Part shown: positions 31,619 to 40,785 of the stretch, in pieces
Layout: the number at the start of each line of letters is the position of its first letter
How positions within the stretch are numbered: the stretch's first letter is position 1
Assembly: GCF_004366795.1 (NCBI RefSeq)
Contig: NZ_SORF01000001.1
Location: forward strand, 248,001-312,000
Length of the DNA: 64,000 bases
Reading direction: 5' to 3'
Source of the DNA: Alicyclobacillus sacchari
GTDB taxonomy: Bacteria; Bacillota; Bacilli; Alicyclobacillales; Alicyclobacillaceae
Notes under the pieces: generated by a model
Database searches by the model: none
What the model saw: only the letters and a program-made list of their open reading frames with translations
What the model was told of the DNA's origin: nothing
Program-made: the position numbers and the translations under genes

Positions 31619-32635
31619 TCAAAATTCGACGACACTCCAGAAGGCCAGTTTGGCATCGTGATTCACGTCAAATAGGAGCGGCCAGTCCTTACGCCCGCGA
31701 ACAGGGAAATTGTCACGCCATGTGTCATCGTCGGCTATCCCCCAGAACGTGACGCTCTCAATGACATCGGCCCGATCGCGCAACAGCGAAAACAGGTCGC
31801 CATAGCGCTTGGCCAAACGTCTCGCGAGTACGTCATCATAAGGCAGCATCGCTTTTGACTGTCCGCCTGTACCATGAACATTGCCATAGACGCTCACGTC
31901 GAGTTCTGTAATGTGAAGGCGGACACCGAGTGAAGCGTAACGGTCGATGGCGCGTTCGATCTCACCAAGCGCCGGATCGTCCAGCATCCAATGGCCTTGC
32001 ATACCGATCCCGTGGATGGGAACGCCTTGATCGAGCAGTCCAGCAACGAGTTTGTAAATACGCTCCGATTTGTCGGGTTTTGTTTCGTTATAGTCGTTGT
32101 AGAAGAGCAGTGCGCCGGGCGCCACTTGATGCGCGATACGGAAGGCCTTGGCAATATATTCATCGCCCAAGGCTTGCAGCCAGCGACTTTCACGTAAAAA
32201 TCCTGTATCGTTATCGACGACTGCCTCGTTGACCACGTCCCAACAGCCAATGTCGTTCTTGTATCGATCCAGCACCGTTGCCACATGCTCCTCAAGTCGA
32301 CGTTCGATAACAGACGCTGCAGCGGGTTGGCCTAAATCGTCCAAAAACACCGACGCCGGCGTTTGATTGTGCCATACCAAGGTATGCCCCCGGACATACA
32401 TGCCACAATTGCGTGCAAATTCCACCAACGCATCTGCCTTCGCAAATTCGTACCGTCTGTCTTCCGGATGGATTTCTTCCCACTTCATTTCATTCTCTGC
32501 AGTCACGCTATGAAAATGCTTGACCAACAAGTCGCGGTGCGTGTGTAGCGACTTCGCATTGACGGCGGCGCCAATGCGAAAATATGGACGATAGCGCTCA
32601 CCGAGGGACGGAATATTTCGATATATATGGTTCAC
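31619..32635 (-). CDS. Endo-1,4-beta-xylanase, GH10, intracellular
   Basis: 338 residues from GTG 32635 with GAGGAGG 7 bases upstream. The (beta/alpha)8 fold of glycoside hydrolase family 10 is complete: TAENEMKWEEI, GHTLVWHNQ, the acid/base Glu in WDVVNEA (E137) and the nucleophile in HITELDVS (E244), then TFWGIADDDTW. There is no signal peptide and no carbohydrate-binding module, so it works in the cytosol on imported xylo-oligosaccharides. It is not linked to a beta-xylosidase here. Two palindromic operator candidates lie upstream. Confidence 0.95.
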   Translation of the reverse strand: MNHIYRNIPSLGERYRPYFRIGAAVNAKSLHTHRDLLVKHFHSVTAENEMKWEEIHPEDRRYEFAKADALVEFARNCGMYVRGHTLVWHNQTPASVFLDDLGQPAAASVIERRLEEHVATVLDRYKNDIGCWDVVNEAVVDNDTGFLRESRWLQALGDEYIAKAFRIAHQVAPGALLFYNDYNETKPDKSERIYKLVAGLLDQGVPIHGIGMQGHWMLDDPALGEIERAIDRYASLGVRLHITELDVSVYGNVHGTGGQSKAMLPYDDVLARRLAKRYGDLFSLLRDRADVIESVTFWGIADDDTWRDNFPVRGRKDWPLLFDVNHDAKLAFWSVVEF

Positions 32636-32668
32636 TGTGTGTCCTCCTCATCATATATCGAGCTAGGA

Positions 32669-32680
32669 GTAACCGGTTAC
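32669..32680. promoter_or_regulatory. Palindromic operator candidate (LacI type)
   Basis: GTAACCGGTTAC, a perfect 12-bp palindrome 34 bases upstream of the xylanase start. The AACCGGTT core is typical of LacI-family operators. No LacI gene is in the window. Confidence 0.5.
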
Positions 32681-32727
32681 ATCAAAACGTTCACAAAGCA
32701 ACCGCTTCACCTGGAGCATTGTTCACA

Positions 32728-32742
32728 TTGGAAGCGTTTCAA
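32728..32742. promoter_or_regulatory. Catabolite (cre-like) site candidate
   Basis: TTGGAAGCGTTTCAA is near the CcpA cre pattern (TGNAANCGNWNNCW) with one mismatch. It suits carbon catabolite control of the xylanase gene. Confidence 0.4.
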
Positions 32743-32806
32743 TCATGATCCAAGTCCCCAACGCCACCGTATGATGAAGGCAGATGCGGGAAAGAGGTGC
32801 ATACGA

Positions 32807-32953
32807 ATGGAACAATCAAGCTACATCGCCACTCGCTGTGTGTACGAGGCCATGCTCCAAACATACAGCCAACAGCGATCTCCCTTTGGCATCCGCTTTG
32901 GAACGAACGATCTCGTGCGCAAGCTGTGGAACGGGATTACGCTCCGGAAATGA
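32807..32953 (+). CDS. Possible small protein, 48 residues
   Basis: A short ORF with AAAGAGGTGC about 8 bases before the ATG. The product is basic and soluble (MEQSSYIATRCVYEAMLQ at the start, NDLVRKLWNGITLRK at the end). No family is recognised. Its stop overlaps the start of a second small ORF by ATGA, which is the usual sign of coupled translation. No promoter is evident, so it could be chance. Confidence 0.35.
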   Translation: MEQSSYIATRCVYEAMLQTYSQQRSPFGIRFGTNDLVRKLWNGITLRK

Positions 32954-33099
32954 GCGCAACTATCCATCATGCCTTGTCCAGTCATTGTCCAGTCAGCACC
33001 TGCGTGGCGGTTGCAGCGAACATCGCTGATCGACTGCCGCGTTTTGGTGTATCCACCTGGATGAACATCCAAACCTCTGCAAAACTGTTTGTCTCCTAA
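32950..33099 (+). CDS. Possible small protein, 49 residues, coupled to the previous one
   Basis: Starts at ATG 32950 in an ATGA overlap with the preceding small ORF. The product has a mildly hydrophobic middle (STCVAVAANIADRLP) with two Cys residues. It has no clear ribosome site of its own, so it would depend on coupling. Function unknown and reality uncertain. Confidence 0.28.
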   Translation: MSATIHHALSSHCPVSTCVAVAANIADRLPRFGVSTWMNIQTSAKLFVS

Positions 33100-33224
33100 C
33101 TGCTGCAGTAAGGCTACTCAAATTCGCCGATTTAGGATTGACTTATATTGCCATATCGCGGTACCGTGTTGATGCGCAGGATCCACGCGCGCAATGACAC
33201 TTCACAATGGATAGGAAGATTACA

Positions 33225-33953
33225 TTGAGTACCATGTCAGCATCGGCACGACTCGATGAGCTGTTAGGACACGAACAAAAACGAAAAGCCCCAGGCTGGA
33301 TAGGGGATGCGATTTACGGCGTCAACGACGGGTTGGGTGCTATCTTCGGCATTATCGCTGGCGTGGCGGGTTACACGCCAAACAGCCATACCATTCTCGT
33401 CTCCGGATTCTTCGGTGCTCTCGCCAGCACGTTGTCAATGGGTGCAGGTGCTTGGTTGGCCACCAAATCGGAAAACGAGTTGATGGAAAAGGCGATTCAC
33501 GAAGCCAAAGAAAGCATCCAGCAGCACCGTGACAAAGAAATCGAGATCCTCTCGTTGATTTACGAGACAAAGGGTTTTACGGCCGACGAAGCAAATGAAA
33601 TTGCACACCGGATTGCAGAAGATGACGAACTGTTCGTAAAGACCATGGCGCAAGAGAAACACGGCGTTCACGAAGCGAGCCGCGGAAACGTCTGGGGTTC
33701 GGCGATTTCTGGAGCCATCTCGACGTTTATCGGTGGTATTGTCCCACTCATCCCTTTTTTCATCATGCGCGGTATTGGCGCCGTGATTGCCGCGGCCATC
33801 GTCAGCCTGCTCGCACACTTTGTCGTCGGTGCACTCAAAAGTCTTGTCACCGTTCGGTCCTGGTGGTCCAGTGGCATCGAAATGACATTTGCCGGCGTGA
33901 TCGTAGGCGTCATCTCCTACTTGCTTGGCATGTTCGGAAGCCACATCTTATAG
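33225..33953 (+). CDS. VIT1/CCC1-family metal transporter
   Basis: 242 residues from TTG 33225, preferred since GGAAG lies 6-7 bases upstream; ATG 33207 has no site. Pattern of the VIT (vacuolar iron transporter) family: DAIYGVNDGLGAIFGIIAGVAG in the first membrane segment, SMGAGAWLATKSENEL at the end of TM2, then a long hydrophilic helical insert rich in Glu and His (the metal-binding domain between TM2 and TM3, about 85-150), and three more membrane segments. Likely moves Fe or Mn out of the cytosol. Single gene. Confidence 0.88.
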   Translation: MSTMSASARLDELLGHEQKRKAPGWIGDAIYGVNDGLGAIFGIIAGVAGYTPNSHTILVSGFFGALASTLSMGAGAWLATKSENELMEKAIHEAKESIQQHRDKEIEILSLIYETKGFTADEANEIAHRIAEDDELFVKTMAQEKHGVHEASRGNVWGSAISGAISTFIGGIVPLIPFFIMRGIGAVIAAAIVSLLAHFVVGALKSLVTVRSWWSSGIEMTFAGVIVGVISYLLGMFGSHIL

Positions 33954-34321
33954 ATAATCGACACGCCAAACACGGCACTCAACCAGGCGGGTAGAGCATC
34001 TGCCCGATGCTGCCCGCATAGTTGATTCGCGGACGCCAACCACGCATCGGCTCTGTCAGATACACGGTCAACATCTGCCTTGCAAGCGAAGACCAAGCCT
34101 AGCGCGCTATCACCCCCGACCGCCCCGCTAAATCGATTTGGTGGAACACACGACCAGTATACAGCATGAACTCAATATAAGGATAGAGTCATCACACGAT
34201 CTCGACCGAAAGCTAATTCTTCCGTGCGATCGCCTGGAGGCCAGTCCCTTTCATCTATATGAACTTTCCCGCCGCAAACCTAGTCTTTAGGTGTGATACT
34301 CAAGATCAGGGGGAAACCAGC
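33954..34321. other. Gap of 368 bases without a supported gene
   Basis: Holds only one clear structure: a hairpin at 33987-34017 (GCGGG/CCCGC and GCATC/GATGC with a small internal loop and TGCCC at the tip), which may end the VIT gene transcript although no T-run follows. Short ORFs reading through the rest lack ribosome sites. The promoter of the next gene was not resolved. Confidence 0.5.
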
Positions 34322-34924
34322 GTGTCACATGCCATCATGTCGTTTTTGCAAGCGTCAGGATACCTCGGCGTATTTATCACCATGGCGTTGGAAAGTGCGT
34401 GTGTCCCTCTGCCTAGCGAACTCATCATGCCGTTTGCGGGGTATCTCGCTGGATTGGGACATCTGCAATTTTGGGGCGTAGTTGCCTGCGGTACCTTTGG
34501 CAATGTGCTCGGCGCGTCGATCGCGTACTCCGTTGGCCGTTACGGCAGCATGCTCGCCATCATGCGTTATGCTCGTCTGACCCGGCTTTCCGAGGGCCAT
34601 CTTCAACTCGCGCAGCGGTGGTTCGCCGGACGCGGTAAGGCAGCCATTTTGGTCGCTCGCATGCTGCCCATCGTACGGACATTCATTTCCCTCCCCGCAG
34701 GTGTCTCCCGCATGCCCGCCCGTCCCTTTGTTGCCTACACGCTCATTGGCTCCTTCCCATGGGTGTACATGCTGACCTACGCTGGCAGCTTTCTCGGTAA
34801 GCGCTGGTTTGCGATCACGCACGAAATTCATGCCTTCACGTTTGGCACGATTGCCTTGGTCGCACTATGGGCCATACTCTCTTTGAGCAGGCGGTTCGTA
34901 AGAGGGCTGCCCCCCAATTCATAA
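34322..34924 (+). CDS. DedA-family membrane protein
   Basis: 200 residues from GTG 34322 with CAGGGGGAA upstream; an ATG at 34337 is possible. DedA pattern: ALESACVPLPSELIMPFAGYLA (the E-x-x-x-x-x-P-S/P-E signature), GNVLGASIAYSVGRYGS, then the conserved RMLPIVRTFISLPAGVSRMP. About four to five membrane segments. DedA/SNARE-associated proteins include undecaprenyl-phosphate and phospholipid flippases of Bacilli; the exact lipid here is not known. Converges on the MscS gene, with stops 4 bases apart. Confidence 0.9.
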   Translation: MSHAIMSFLQASGYLGVFITMALESACVPLPSELIMPFAGYLAGLGHLQFWGVVACGTFGNVLGASIAYSVGRYGSMLAIMRYARLTRLSEGHLQLAQRWFAGRGKAAILVARMLPIVRTFISLPAGVSRMPARPFVAYTLIGSFPWVYMLTYAGSFLGKRWFAITHEIHAFTFGTIALVALWAILSLSRRFVRGLPPNS

Positions 34925-34928
34925 CGCT

Positions 34929-35765
34929 TCACAATGGATCCCCACGGCGAAAATCGGCGATCGCTTCCCGGATGAGCTCCAAGTCGAAGCGTGCAGGAAG
35001 TTGCACCTGTACGACGTAGGTGTCACTTCCGAATTCCTTAATGGAGACGCTTGCTTGTCCCCCTGTCACCTCCGCAAGCCGCTGCTCAAATGCTCGAAAG
35101 GGCGTGGTATATGGCAAAGGTACGACACAAAGCTTGTTGCCTACATTAGCGCCGACCGTGATCGCAGAACCGATAACCGATGAATTGGGCAAAATACGGC
35201 GAATACCGCCTTCCTGGAGGATCGTGTGATACCAGTTAATATCGACGACGGTTCCACTGTATTCGATGCCGCCGAATAGATACGTCCGCACACTCACATA
35301 CTGACCAATTTGGAATGGACGAAGCGTGAACAGCACCATGCTCGCGATGAGATTGGCGAGCGTCGACTGCGCACCAACGCCGACGATGACGCCGGTCACC
35401 GCACCACCCACAAGGATGCTTCCAATCTTCACCTGCACCAAATGTAATCCGACCATCAGGACAAAGGCGTAACCGACCCCGGAGATGACGCGATCGATCA
35501 GGCTTTGCACCCGCACGTCCGCACTCGTGTGAACACGCGTGACGTAAGAAATCGTTCGTCGTAACTGGCGAATCAACAACACGCCCACGACGAACCAGAT
35601 GATGGCCAATCCCCATTGGATGGACTCTCGCTCGACCTCCGGCAAAAGGCGCATCCGCGCTGAATCGCGTGCGACCGAAAAGACGATGGCAACCAGCACT
35701 AACAATACAAATAACGCGATAAAACGCCGCCATGTTGCGGCCTGTCTTTGCTCTCGCTGCCCCAT
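34929..35765 (-). CDS. MscS-family mechanosensitive channel
   Basis: 278 residues. Three membrane segments, with the pore helix recognisable as GVIVGVGAQSTLANLIASMVLFTLRPFQIGQYV (Gly/Ala-rich TM3), then the beta domain with GTVVDINWYHTIL and the C-terminal alpha/beta cage. Such channels open at high membrane tension during osmotic downshock. AGAGGTG precedes the ATG. A terminator separates it from the penicillin-binding protein gene upstream on the same strand, so it has its own promoter. Confidence 0.9.
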   Translation of the reverse strand: MGQREQRQAATWRRFIALFVLLVLVAIVFSVARDSARMRLLPEVERESIQWGLAIIWFVVGVLLIRQLRRTISYVTRVHTSADVRVQSLIDRVISGVGYAFVLMVGLHLVQVKIGSILVGGAVTGVIVGVGAQSTLANLIASMVLFTLRPFQIGQYVSVRTYLFGGIEYSGTVVDINWYHTILQEGGIRRILPNSSVIGSAITVGANVGNKLCVVPLPYTTPFRAFEQRLAEVTGGQASVSIKEFGSDTYVVQVQLPARFDLELIREAIADFRRGDPL

Positions 35766-35794
35766 TTCAGCACCTCTTTATTCAGGCAAGAAAG

Positions 35795-35831
35795 GGGCGA
35801 GCCTACCGCGCCCGCGGCTCTTGGCTCGCCC
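35795..35831 (-). terminator. Terminator of the penicillin-binding protein gene
   Basis: GGGCGAGCC / GGCTCGCCC, a perfect 9-bp stem around a 19-base loop, followed on the minus strand by CTTTCTTG. Confidence 0.7.
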
Positions 35832-35873
35832 ACTTGAATGATAATCCGTTCCGGTTGGCTTCTCAATGGAGCA

Positions 35874-37988
35874 TTAGTGACTTTGTTCTGGCACGAGATA
35901 AGCGGCCGACGTCTTCCAACTCGCAGGAATAGCCGTACTCGTCCACCCGCTTTTCGGCATGAACGGCTCGTGATGCTCGTTAAAATACGCATCGATCATC
36001 TGACGCGCGATCACAGCCGAGAACTGCGCCCCGTAGCCGCCGCCTGGCGCCATCACGGCGACAGCCACCAAAGGGTGGTTGAGTGGCGCATAGCAGATAA
36101 AGACCGAGTTGTCTGTCGGCTTGCCGTTGATATAAATCTGCGCAGTCCCCGTCTTGCCCGCCGCCTGGTAGTGAGCGCCCATGAATGCATAGTACGCGGT
36201 TCCGCTTGGATTCGATGTCACGCCATACATGCCCTGTTGAATGAGATGCCACTGCCAAGGATCTCCCTTGACCTGCCCAACGACTTGAGTTTTAAACGAC
36301 TGTAAGGGCTTTGCCCCAGACTTCGGTGTCGCGTCGGGGCCAAAGACGTTTTCCAACAGGTGCGGCTTGAGGCGCAGCCCCTGATCAGCCAAGGTCATCG
36401 CATAGTCCGCCAATTCCATCGGCGTAAACATCTGCGATTGACCGATGGCCGCATCGGCCAGACTTGCGGGAGATCCATAGTTTACATACTGTCCAGTCTT
36501 CGCAATCGACTGCTCGCTCGCCTTCAAATCATAAGGGACCTGTATGTTGCCTTTACGATAGTCTTCAATATAGAACTTTCCTGACGCTTCATACGGCAGA
36601 TCGATACCCGTCGGAAGCCCGAGACCGAAATTCTCCTCTCCCTGAAATAGCCCGTTGATCCCTTTTGCAAAGTCCGTATCGAGATAGTTTTGGTAATTAC
36701 CATCCGAGCTCGGATACCCCCCGCCGCTCGTCGTGGTGCTGCCAAACCATTTACCCAAATGGAGACCGACCTCATAAAAGAACACATCACTCGATACGGT
36801 GATGGCTTCGATCGGATTGACGAGGCCAAACACGAATCCTTCATCTTCATTCTTGCGTTGCGTCCCAATGTAAATATACCCGTCGTCTTCAATCAATGTC
36901 TTCGGGGTAACAACGCCTGCCTTCAGGGCTGTCAGCATATTCGCCGGCTTGACCGTCGATCCCGGATAATTATAGGTGTCAATCGCATTGTTCAACTGCG
37001 CACCCGAATTCTCCAAGTAGTTAACGTGGTGGACATACGATCCATTCGTATACCAATTGGGGTCCAGGTAAGGATAGCTGACCATCGCGATCACGCCACC
37101 CGTTTTCACGTTGAGCATCACTGCCGCAGCGTCCGTAATGTTATTTTTATTGGCACTGTTACTGTCGATCATGTTTTGCATAATCATCTGCGCTTCGGCC
37201 TGTTCGCGCCCATCGAGCGTCAGTTGAATGTTATCTCCGTCAACAGGTGCAATCTCACCCACGCTCCCCACCGCGTTACCCGCGCTGTCGATGGTGACAA
37301 GATCATATCCAGGTTTGCCTTGCAACATATGTTCGTACTCGTACTCGATGCCTGTTTCTCCAACCTTTTGACTATATAAGTAGCCTTTGTACTGGCTGGC
37401 GTTTTGGGCGGTGATCGCGCCTACATAACCAAGTACCTGCCCGGCGAGATCGCCATATGGATACTGGCGTTGGTAGTCCTGTACAACCTGTACGCCAGGC
37501 AGTTCAGTCTGATGTTCGACCACAAACGCAACCTGTGCATCTGTTACATTCGACGCCAGGGTGACCTGCAAAGCACCCGGTTGACTTTGCATAACTTGAT
37601 ACAATGAATTTGGCGTCGTCTCCAATACCGGCGCTAGAATCGCAGCCAGTTGATGCATTTGAGCGTCGGTCATCGGCGTATATCGATCCAACTCAATTGC
37701 GAGAACGGGCTTATCCCATGCCAACACCTGACCGTTCGCGTCGTAAATCCATCCTCGTTGCGGGAGAATAGGCACCCGGGCATACTGGGTGGTCATCTCA
37801 GACTGACGGAACGTCTTGCCTTGTGCGACCTGAACATAGGCCATGCGTAAAATGAGCGATGAAAACGAAAGAAATACGAGACCATACACGACGCGTACAC
37901 GAAATGTCCGACGTTTTCCGATGGTTTGTCTGTCGGACGCCACATTCTTGGGTCGGCTTTTCCTCTTCCGCAGTTTCACGCGCTTCAT
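35874..37988 (-). CDS. Class B penicillin-binding protein (PBP2-like transpeptidase)
   Basis: 704 residues. A basic cytosolic start, one membrane anchor (about 32-52), the PBP dimerisation domain (about 55-240) with VPILPQRGWIYDANGQVLA, then the transpeptidase. Catalytic motifs: STVK (S344-K347), SSD in place of the usual SxN, and KTGTAQ at 612-617. It cross-links peptidoglycan, most likely in the elongation complex (PBP2/PbpA type); a sporulation role as in SpoVD cannot be excluded, although no PASTA domain is seen. Ends in a low-complexity stretch. A short GGAG site sits before the ATG. Confidence 0.93.
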   Translation of the reverse strand: MKRVKLRKRKSRPKNVASDRQTIGKRRTFRVRVVYGLVFLSFSSLILRMAYVQVAQGKTFRQSEMTTQYARVPILPQRGWIYDANGQVLAWDKPVLAIELDRYTPMTDAQMHQLAAILAPVLETTPNSLYQVMQSQPGALQVTLASNVTDAQVAFVVEHQTELPGVQVVQDYQRQYPYGDLAGQVLGYVGAITAQNASQYKGYLYSQKVGETGIEYEYEHMLQGKPGYDLVTIDSAGNAVGSVGEIAPVDGDNIQLTLDGREQAEAQMIMQNMIDSNSANKNNITDAAAVMLNVKTGGVIAMVSYPYLDPNWYTNGSYVHHVNYLENSGAQLNNAIDTYNYPGSTVKPANMLTALKAGVVTPKTLIEDDGYIYIGTQRKNEDEGFVFGLVNPIEAITVSSDVFFYEVGLHLGKWFGSTTTSGGGYPSSDGNYQNYLDTDFAKGINGLFQGEENFGLGLPTGIDLPYEASGKFYIEDYRKGNIQVPYDLKASEQSIAKTGQYVNYGSPASLADAAIGQSQMFTPMELADYAMTLADQGLRLKPHLLENVFGPDATPKSGAKPLQSFKTQVVGQVKGDPWQWHLIQQGMYGVTSNPSGTAYYAFMGAHYQAAGKTGTAQIYINGKPTDNSVFICYAPLNHPLVAVAVMAPGGGYGAQFSAVIARQMIDAYFNEHHEPFMPKSGWTSTAIPASWKTSAAYLVPEQSH

Positions 37989-38098
37989 CCCTACTCCATG
38001 ATGTTAAACACTCGAAACGACTCGTCAGGCTGGCCGTAAGTTCAACCTCTCTGCCAACTGTCACAATTTGAACAAATGTGCGAGGCCGGTCGAAAAAT

Positions 38099-38126
38099 TC
38101 GACAACGTGTCGGAAACCTGTAGTAT
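38099..38126 (+). promoter_or_regulatory. Candidate promoter of the polysaccharide cluster
   Basis: TCGACA (38099-38104), 16-base spacer, TAGTAT (38121-38126), about 90 bases before the first start. Confidence 0.4.
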
Positions 38127-38215
38127 GGTATCCGGGGAATTTCGGGTAGAATTGATATAGTGAAGTGTACGAGCCTGCTTTCGGAAGGCTTGATCAAACG
38201 TATAGGAGTTTTGCC

Positions 38216-39511
38216 ATGGTGCAGACGTCTGTGCCGATGACAGAAGACCGCCCGTCTGACGCTCAAACGTACTATGGTGACGCGCTGGCCAGATGGTGTG
38301 TCTACGCTCTCGGCGCATTTGCAATCGTCAACCAAGGGCTTGACATTTCTGTCTTGTCCGGGTTAGGAAATCTATGGGGAAGCATCGCAATAGCGTGCTT
38401 GGCGTCCATCGCTCTGGTCCGGGTTGCATATGGATTGCGCCGTCAAGGTTTTCGCTGGAGTCGCTACGCAGGTTGGTATATCCTGTACTGTGGAACGCTG
38501 ATTCTGTATGGTTTGAAACACCCCGTACTCGCGTTTGACGGATTCAGTGTCGATGTCGAGTATATTGTTGTCGCCCTGTTGCTGCCCTGGGTCGTGGAAT
38601 CGAGGGACGTGCTGCGACTATTGTATGGCGTGATCGCGGCATCGATGCTACTTGGGGTGGACGGTCTGTTTCAATACGCCATCAAAGTGCCGATTCCGGG
38701 CAACTGGCTGGATGTCGGCGAAGTGGTCCGGACGCGGGTCTTTTCGGTCATGAAGTCACCAGCCGAATACGGTGCCAATTTGGAGATGACCATCCCCATG
38801 ATGTTTGGGCTGCTGGCCGTCGATCGCCATCCTGTTCGGCGTATTGTCTACGTCGCCGGCGGTGTTTGTTCACTGGCCGCTTTATTTTTCACGTACGATC
38901 GCGGCTCATGGCTCGGTCTGGGTGCAGCCGTCCTTATTGTGGCGGTTGTTTATGAGCGACGCCTGTTGCCGATCCTGGTGGTACTGGGGGTCATCGCCTT
39001 TTTCATTCCGTCCATCCACACGCGTGTGATGGATTTGTTCAACCCAGTATACGCGGTCAAGTCGTCGGCCGGGGGACGAATGTTGCTCTGGCAACAAGCG
39101 TTCGACACGATGGCGAAAAACCCGCTGTTTGGAGCAGGACTGGGCCAATATGGCGGCTACGTGGCGACCTCGCACAGTCTATCGTCGTTTTCGGACAACT
39201 ACTACGCGAAGGTTCTCGGTGAAACGGGGCTTATCGGCCTCGTCCTGTTCATTGCGATGCACGTCGCGATTCTCCGCGAGATCGCAACGACAGTCGTGCG
39301 GAGAGCGAAGGGGCGCGATCGCTTTCTGGCCTTGGCGGGATTGACCAGCATCATGGCGGCCTTGGTTCATAGCTTTGTCGAGAACCTGTTCGAGTACAAT
39401 TACACCGCTAGCCTCTATTTCATCATTGTCGGACTTATCCTGCTATGGGGACGCACCTTGCCGGAAACATCCGCAGAGACGCCCGGCAGAAAGCGAGGAA
39501 CTTTGAAATGA
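38216..39511 (+). CDS. O-antigen ligase/polymerase-like membrane protein
   Basis: 431 residues from ATG 38216 with AGGAG 8 bases upstream. About ten to twelve membrane segments. The Wzy_C-type signature is present: FTYDRGSWLGLG, then a large extracellular loop with SSAGGRMLLWQQAFDTMAKNPLFGAGLGQYGG, as in O-antigen ligases and capsule or teichuronic-acid polymerases of Gram-positives. It would join or transfer lipid-linked glycans on the outer face of the membrane. The next gene starts in an ATGA overlap. Confidence 0.88.
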   Translation: MVQTSVPMTEDRPSDAQTYYGDALARWCVYALGAFAIVNQGLDISVLSGLGNLWGSIAIACLASIALVRVAYGLRRQGFRWSRYAGWYILYCGTLILYGLKHPVLAFDGFSVDVEYIVVALLLPWVVESRDVLRLLYGVIAASMLLGVDGLFQYAIKVPIPGNWLDVGEVVRTRVFSVMKSPAEYGANLEMTIPMMFGLLAVDRHPVRRIVYVAGGVCSLAALFFTYDRGSWLGLGAAVLIVAVVYERRLLPILVVLGVIAFFIPSIHTRVMDLFNPVYAVKSSAGGRMLLWQQAFDTMAKNPLFGAGLGQYGGYVATSHSLSSFSDNYYAKVLGETGLIGLVLFIAMHVAILREIATTVVRRAKGRDRFLALAGLTSIMAALVHSFVENLFEYNYTASLYFIIVGLILLWGRTLPETSAETPGRKRGTLK

Positions 39512-40758
39512 CGCTGTTATATGCGTTGTTTAATACATTCTATGGGGCTCTCAAACTGATCACGGGCATCGTGGCCGTGTATCAGCTTGTCTTGTCCTTG
39601 TACGGGCTGTGGCACCGCAAACAGGTCGTCAGCCATGCGCCGAAGAAGCGGTTTGCGGTGATCATTCCGGCGCATAACGAAGAGCGCGTGGTTGGTCCGT
39701 TGATCGACAGCATTAAGGAACAGACCTACCCGAAGCATCTGTACGAAATTCACTTAATTGCCGACAACTGCACCGATCACACGGCTGATGTGGCACGGAT
39801 GCACGGCGCGACTGTGCACCTGCGTGAGAATGCGTCTGACCAGGGGAAGGGTTACGCGATCGAATGGATGCTCAACCGCCTGAAAAAGATGGAGGCGGAG
39901 TATGACGCGATTGTCATGTTCGACGCAGACAACTTGGTCGATCCAGAATTTTTAGCCATGATGAACGACCATCTCTGTCGCGGTGAACGTGTCATCCAGG
40001 GCTACCTGGACACGAAAAATCCTTTCGATACTTGGATCAGCGTTTCGCTCGCCATTTCCTATTGGTTCGACAACCGCCTGTGGCAGCATGCGCGGCGCAA
40101 GCTCGGCCTTTCCTGCACGCTTGGCGGCACCGGGTTATGCATTGATTACACCCTGCTGCAGGAAATGGGTTGGAAGGCGACAGGCCTCACCGAGGATTTG
40201 GAGTTTGGTATTCGCTGTGTGCGCCGTGGCATTATCCCTGTATGGGCGCACGACGCGAAGGTATACGACGAGAAGCCGACAGGGTTTCACGCCTCGTTCC
40301 GGCAGCGTCTGCGCTGGCAGCAAGGCCATTTCCAGTGCGCGAAGGAACATATGATGCCCATGCTCATTCAGGGGATTCGCGAGAGAAATCTAGCTAAGAT
40401 CGACATGGCCGTATATCTTTTCCAACCCATGCGATCGATGCTTTTGTTTGTCGGCGCGATGCTGATGTTCGCCATGCAGTATGCTGCGCCTGAACCGACA
40501 GGTGCGGTCAGTGTGGCCGCAACCTTTGCCACAAATTTGTGGGTCGCCGTCAACCTGCTTTTGTTCTTGGAAATCCCACTTGCGCTCATTCTTGAACGCG
40601 TAAATTGGCGTGCGTACTTTGGGCTGGCACTGCTTCCGTTCTTCCTGTGGACCTGGGGACCTGTCACATTGCAAGCCTACTTCACACGAAGCAACCGCAA
40701 ATGGTACCATACGGTGCATAAACGGGCGATCCGCCTGGATCAATTGCGGGAGCGCTAA
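39508..40758 (+). CDS. Processive-type family 2 glycosyltransferase
   Basis: 416 residues from ATG 39508. One N-terminal membrane helix, a GT-A domain with FAVIIPAHNEERVV, the DAD metal motif (139-141), the TED motif (228-230) and QRLRW (266-270), then about three C-terminal membrane helices. The last motif is typical of processive synthases such as BcsA and IcaA. It should polymerise or extend a beta-linked sugar chain at the membrane. No PilZ domain is present. Coupled to the upstream ligase-like gene by ATGA, so they are likely to act on the same polymer. Confidence 0.9.
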   Translation: MTLLYALFNTFYGALKLITGIVAVYQLVLSLYGLWHRKQVVSHAPKKRFAVIIPAHNEERVVGPLIDSIKEQTYPKHLYEIHLIADNCTDHTADVARMHGATVHLRENASDQGKGYAIEWMLNRLKKMEAEYDAIVMFDADNLVDPEFLAMMNDHLCRGERVIQGYLDTKNPFDTWISVSLAISYWFDNRLWQHARRKLGLSCTLGGTGLCIDYTLLQEMGWKATGLTEDLEFGIRCVRRGIIPVWAHDAKVYDEKPTGFHASFRQRLRWQQGHFQCAKEHMMPMLIQGIRERNLAKIDMAVYLFQPMRSMLLFVGAMLMFAMQYAAPEPTGAVSVAATFATNLWVAVNLLLFLEIPLALILERVNWRAYFGLALLPFFLWTWGPVTLQAYFTRSNRKWYHTVHKRAIRLDQLRER

Positions 40759-40785
40759 TCCGCCCGATGCCATAGGGGGCGCACG

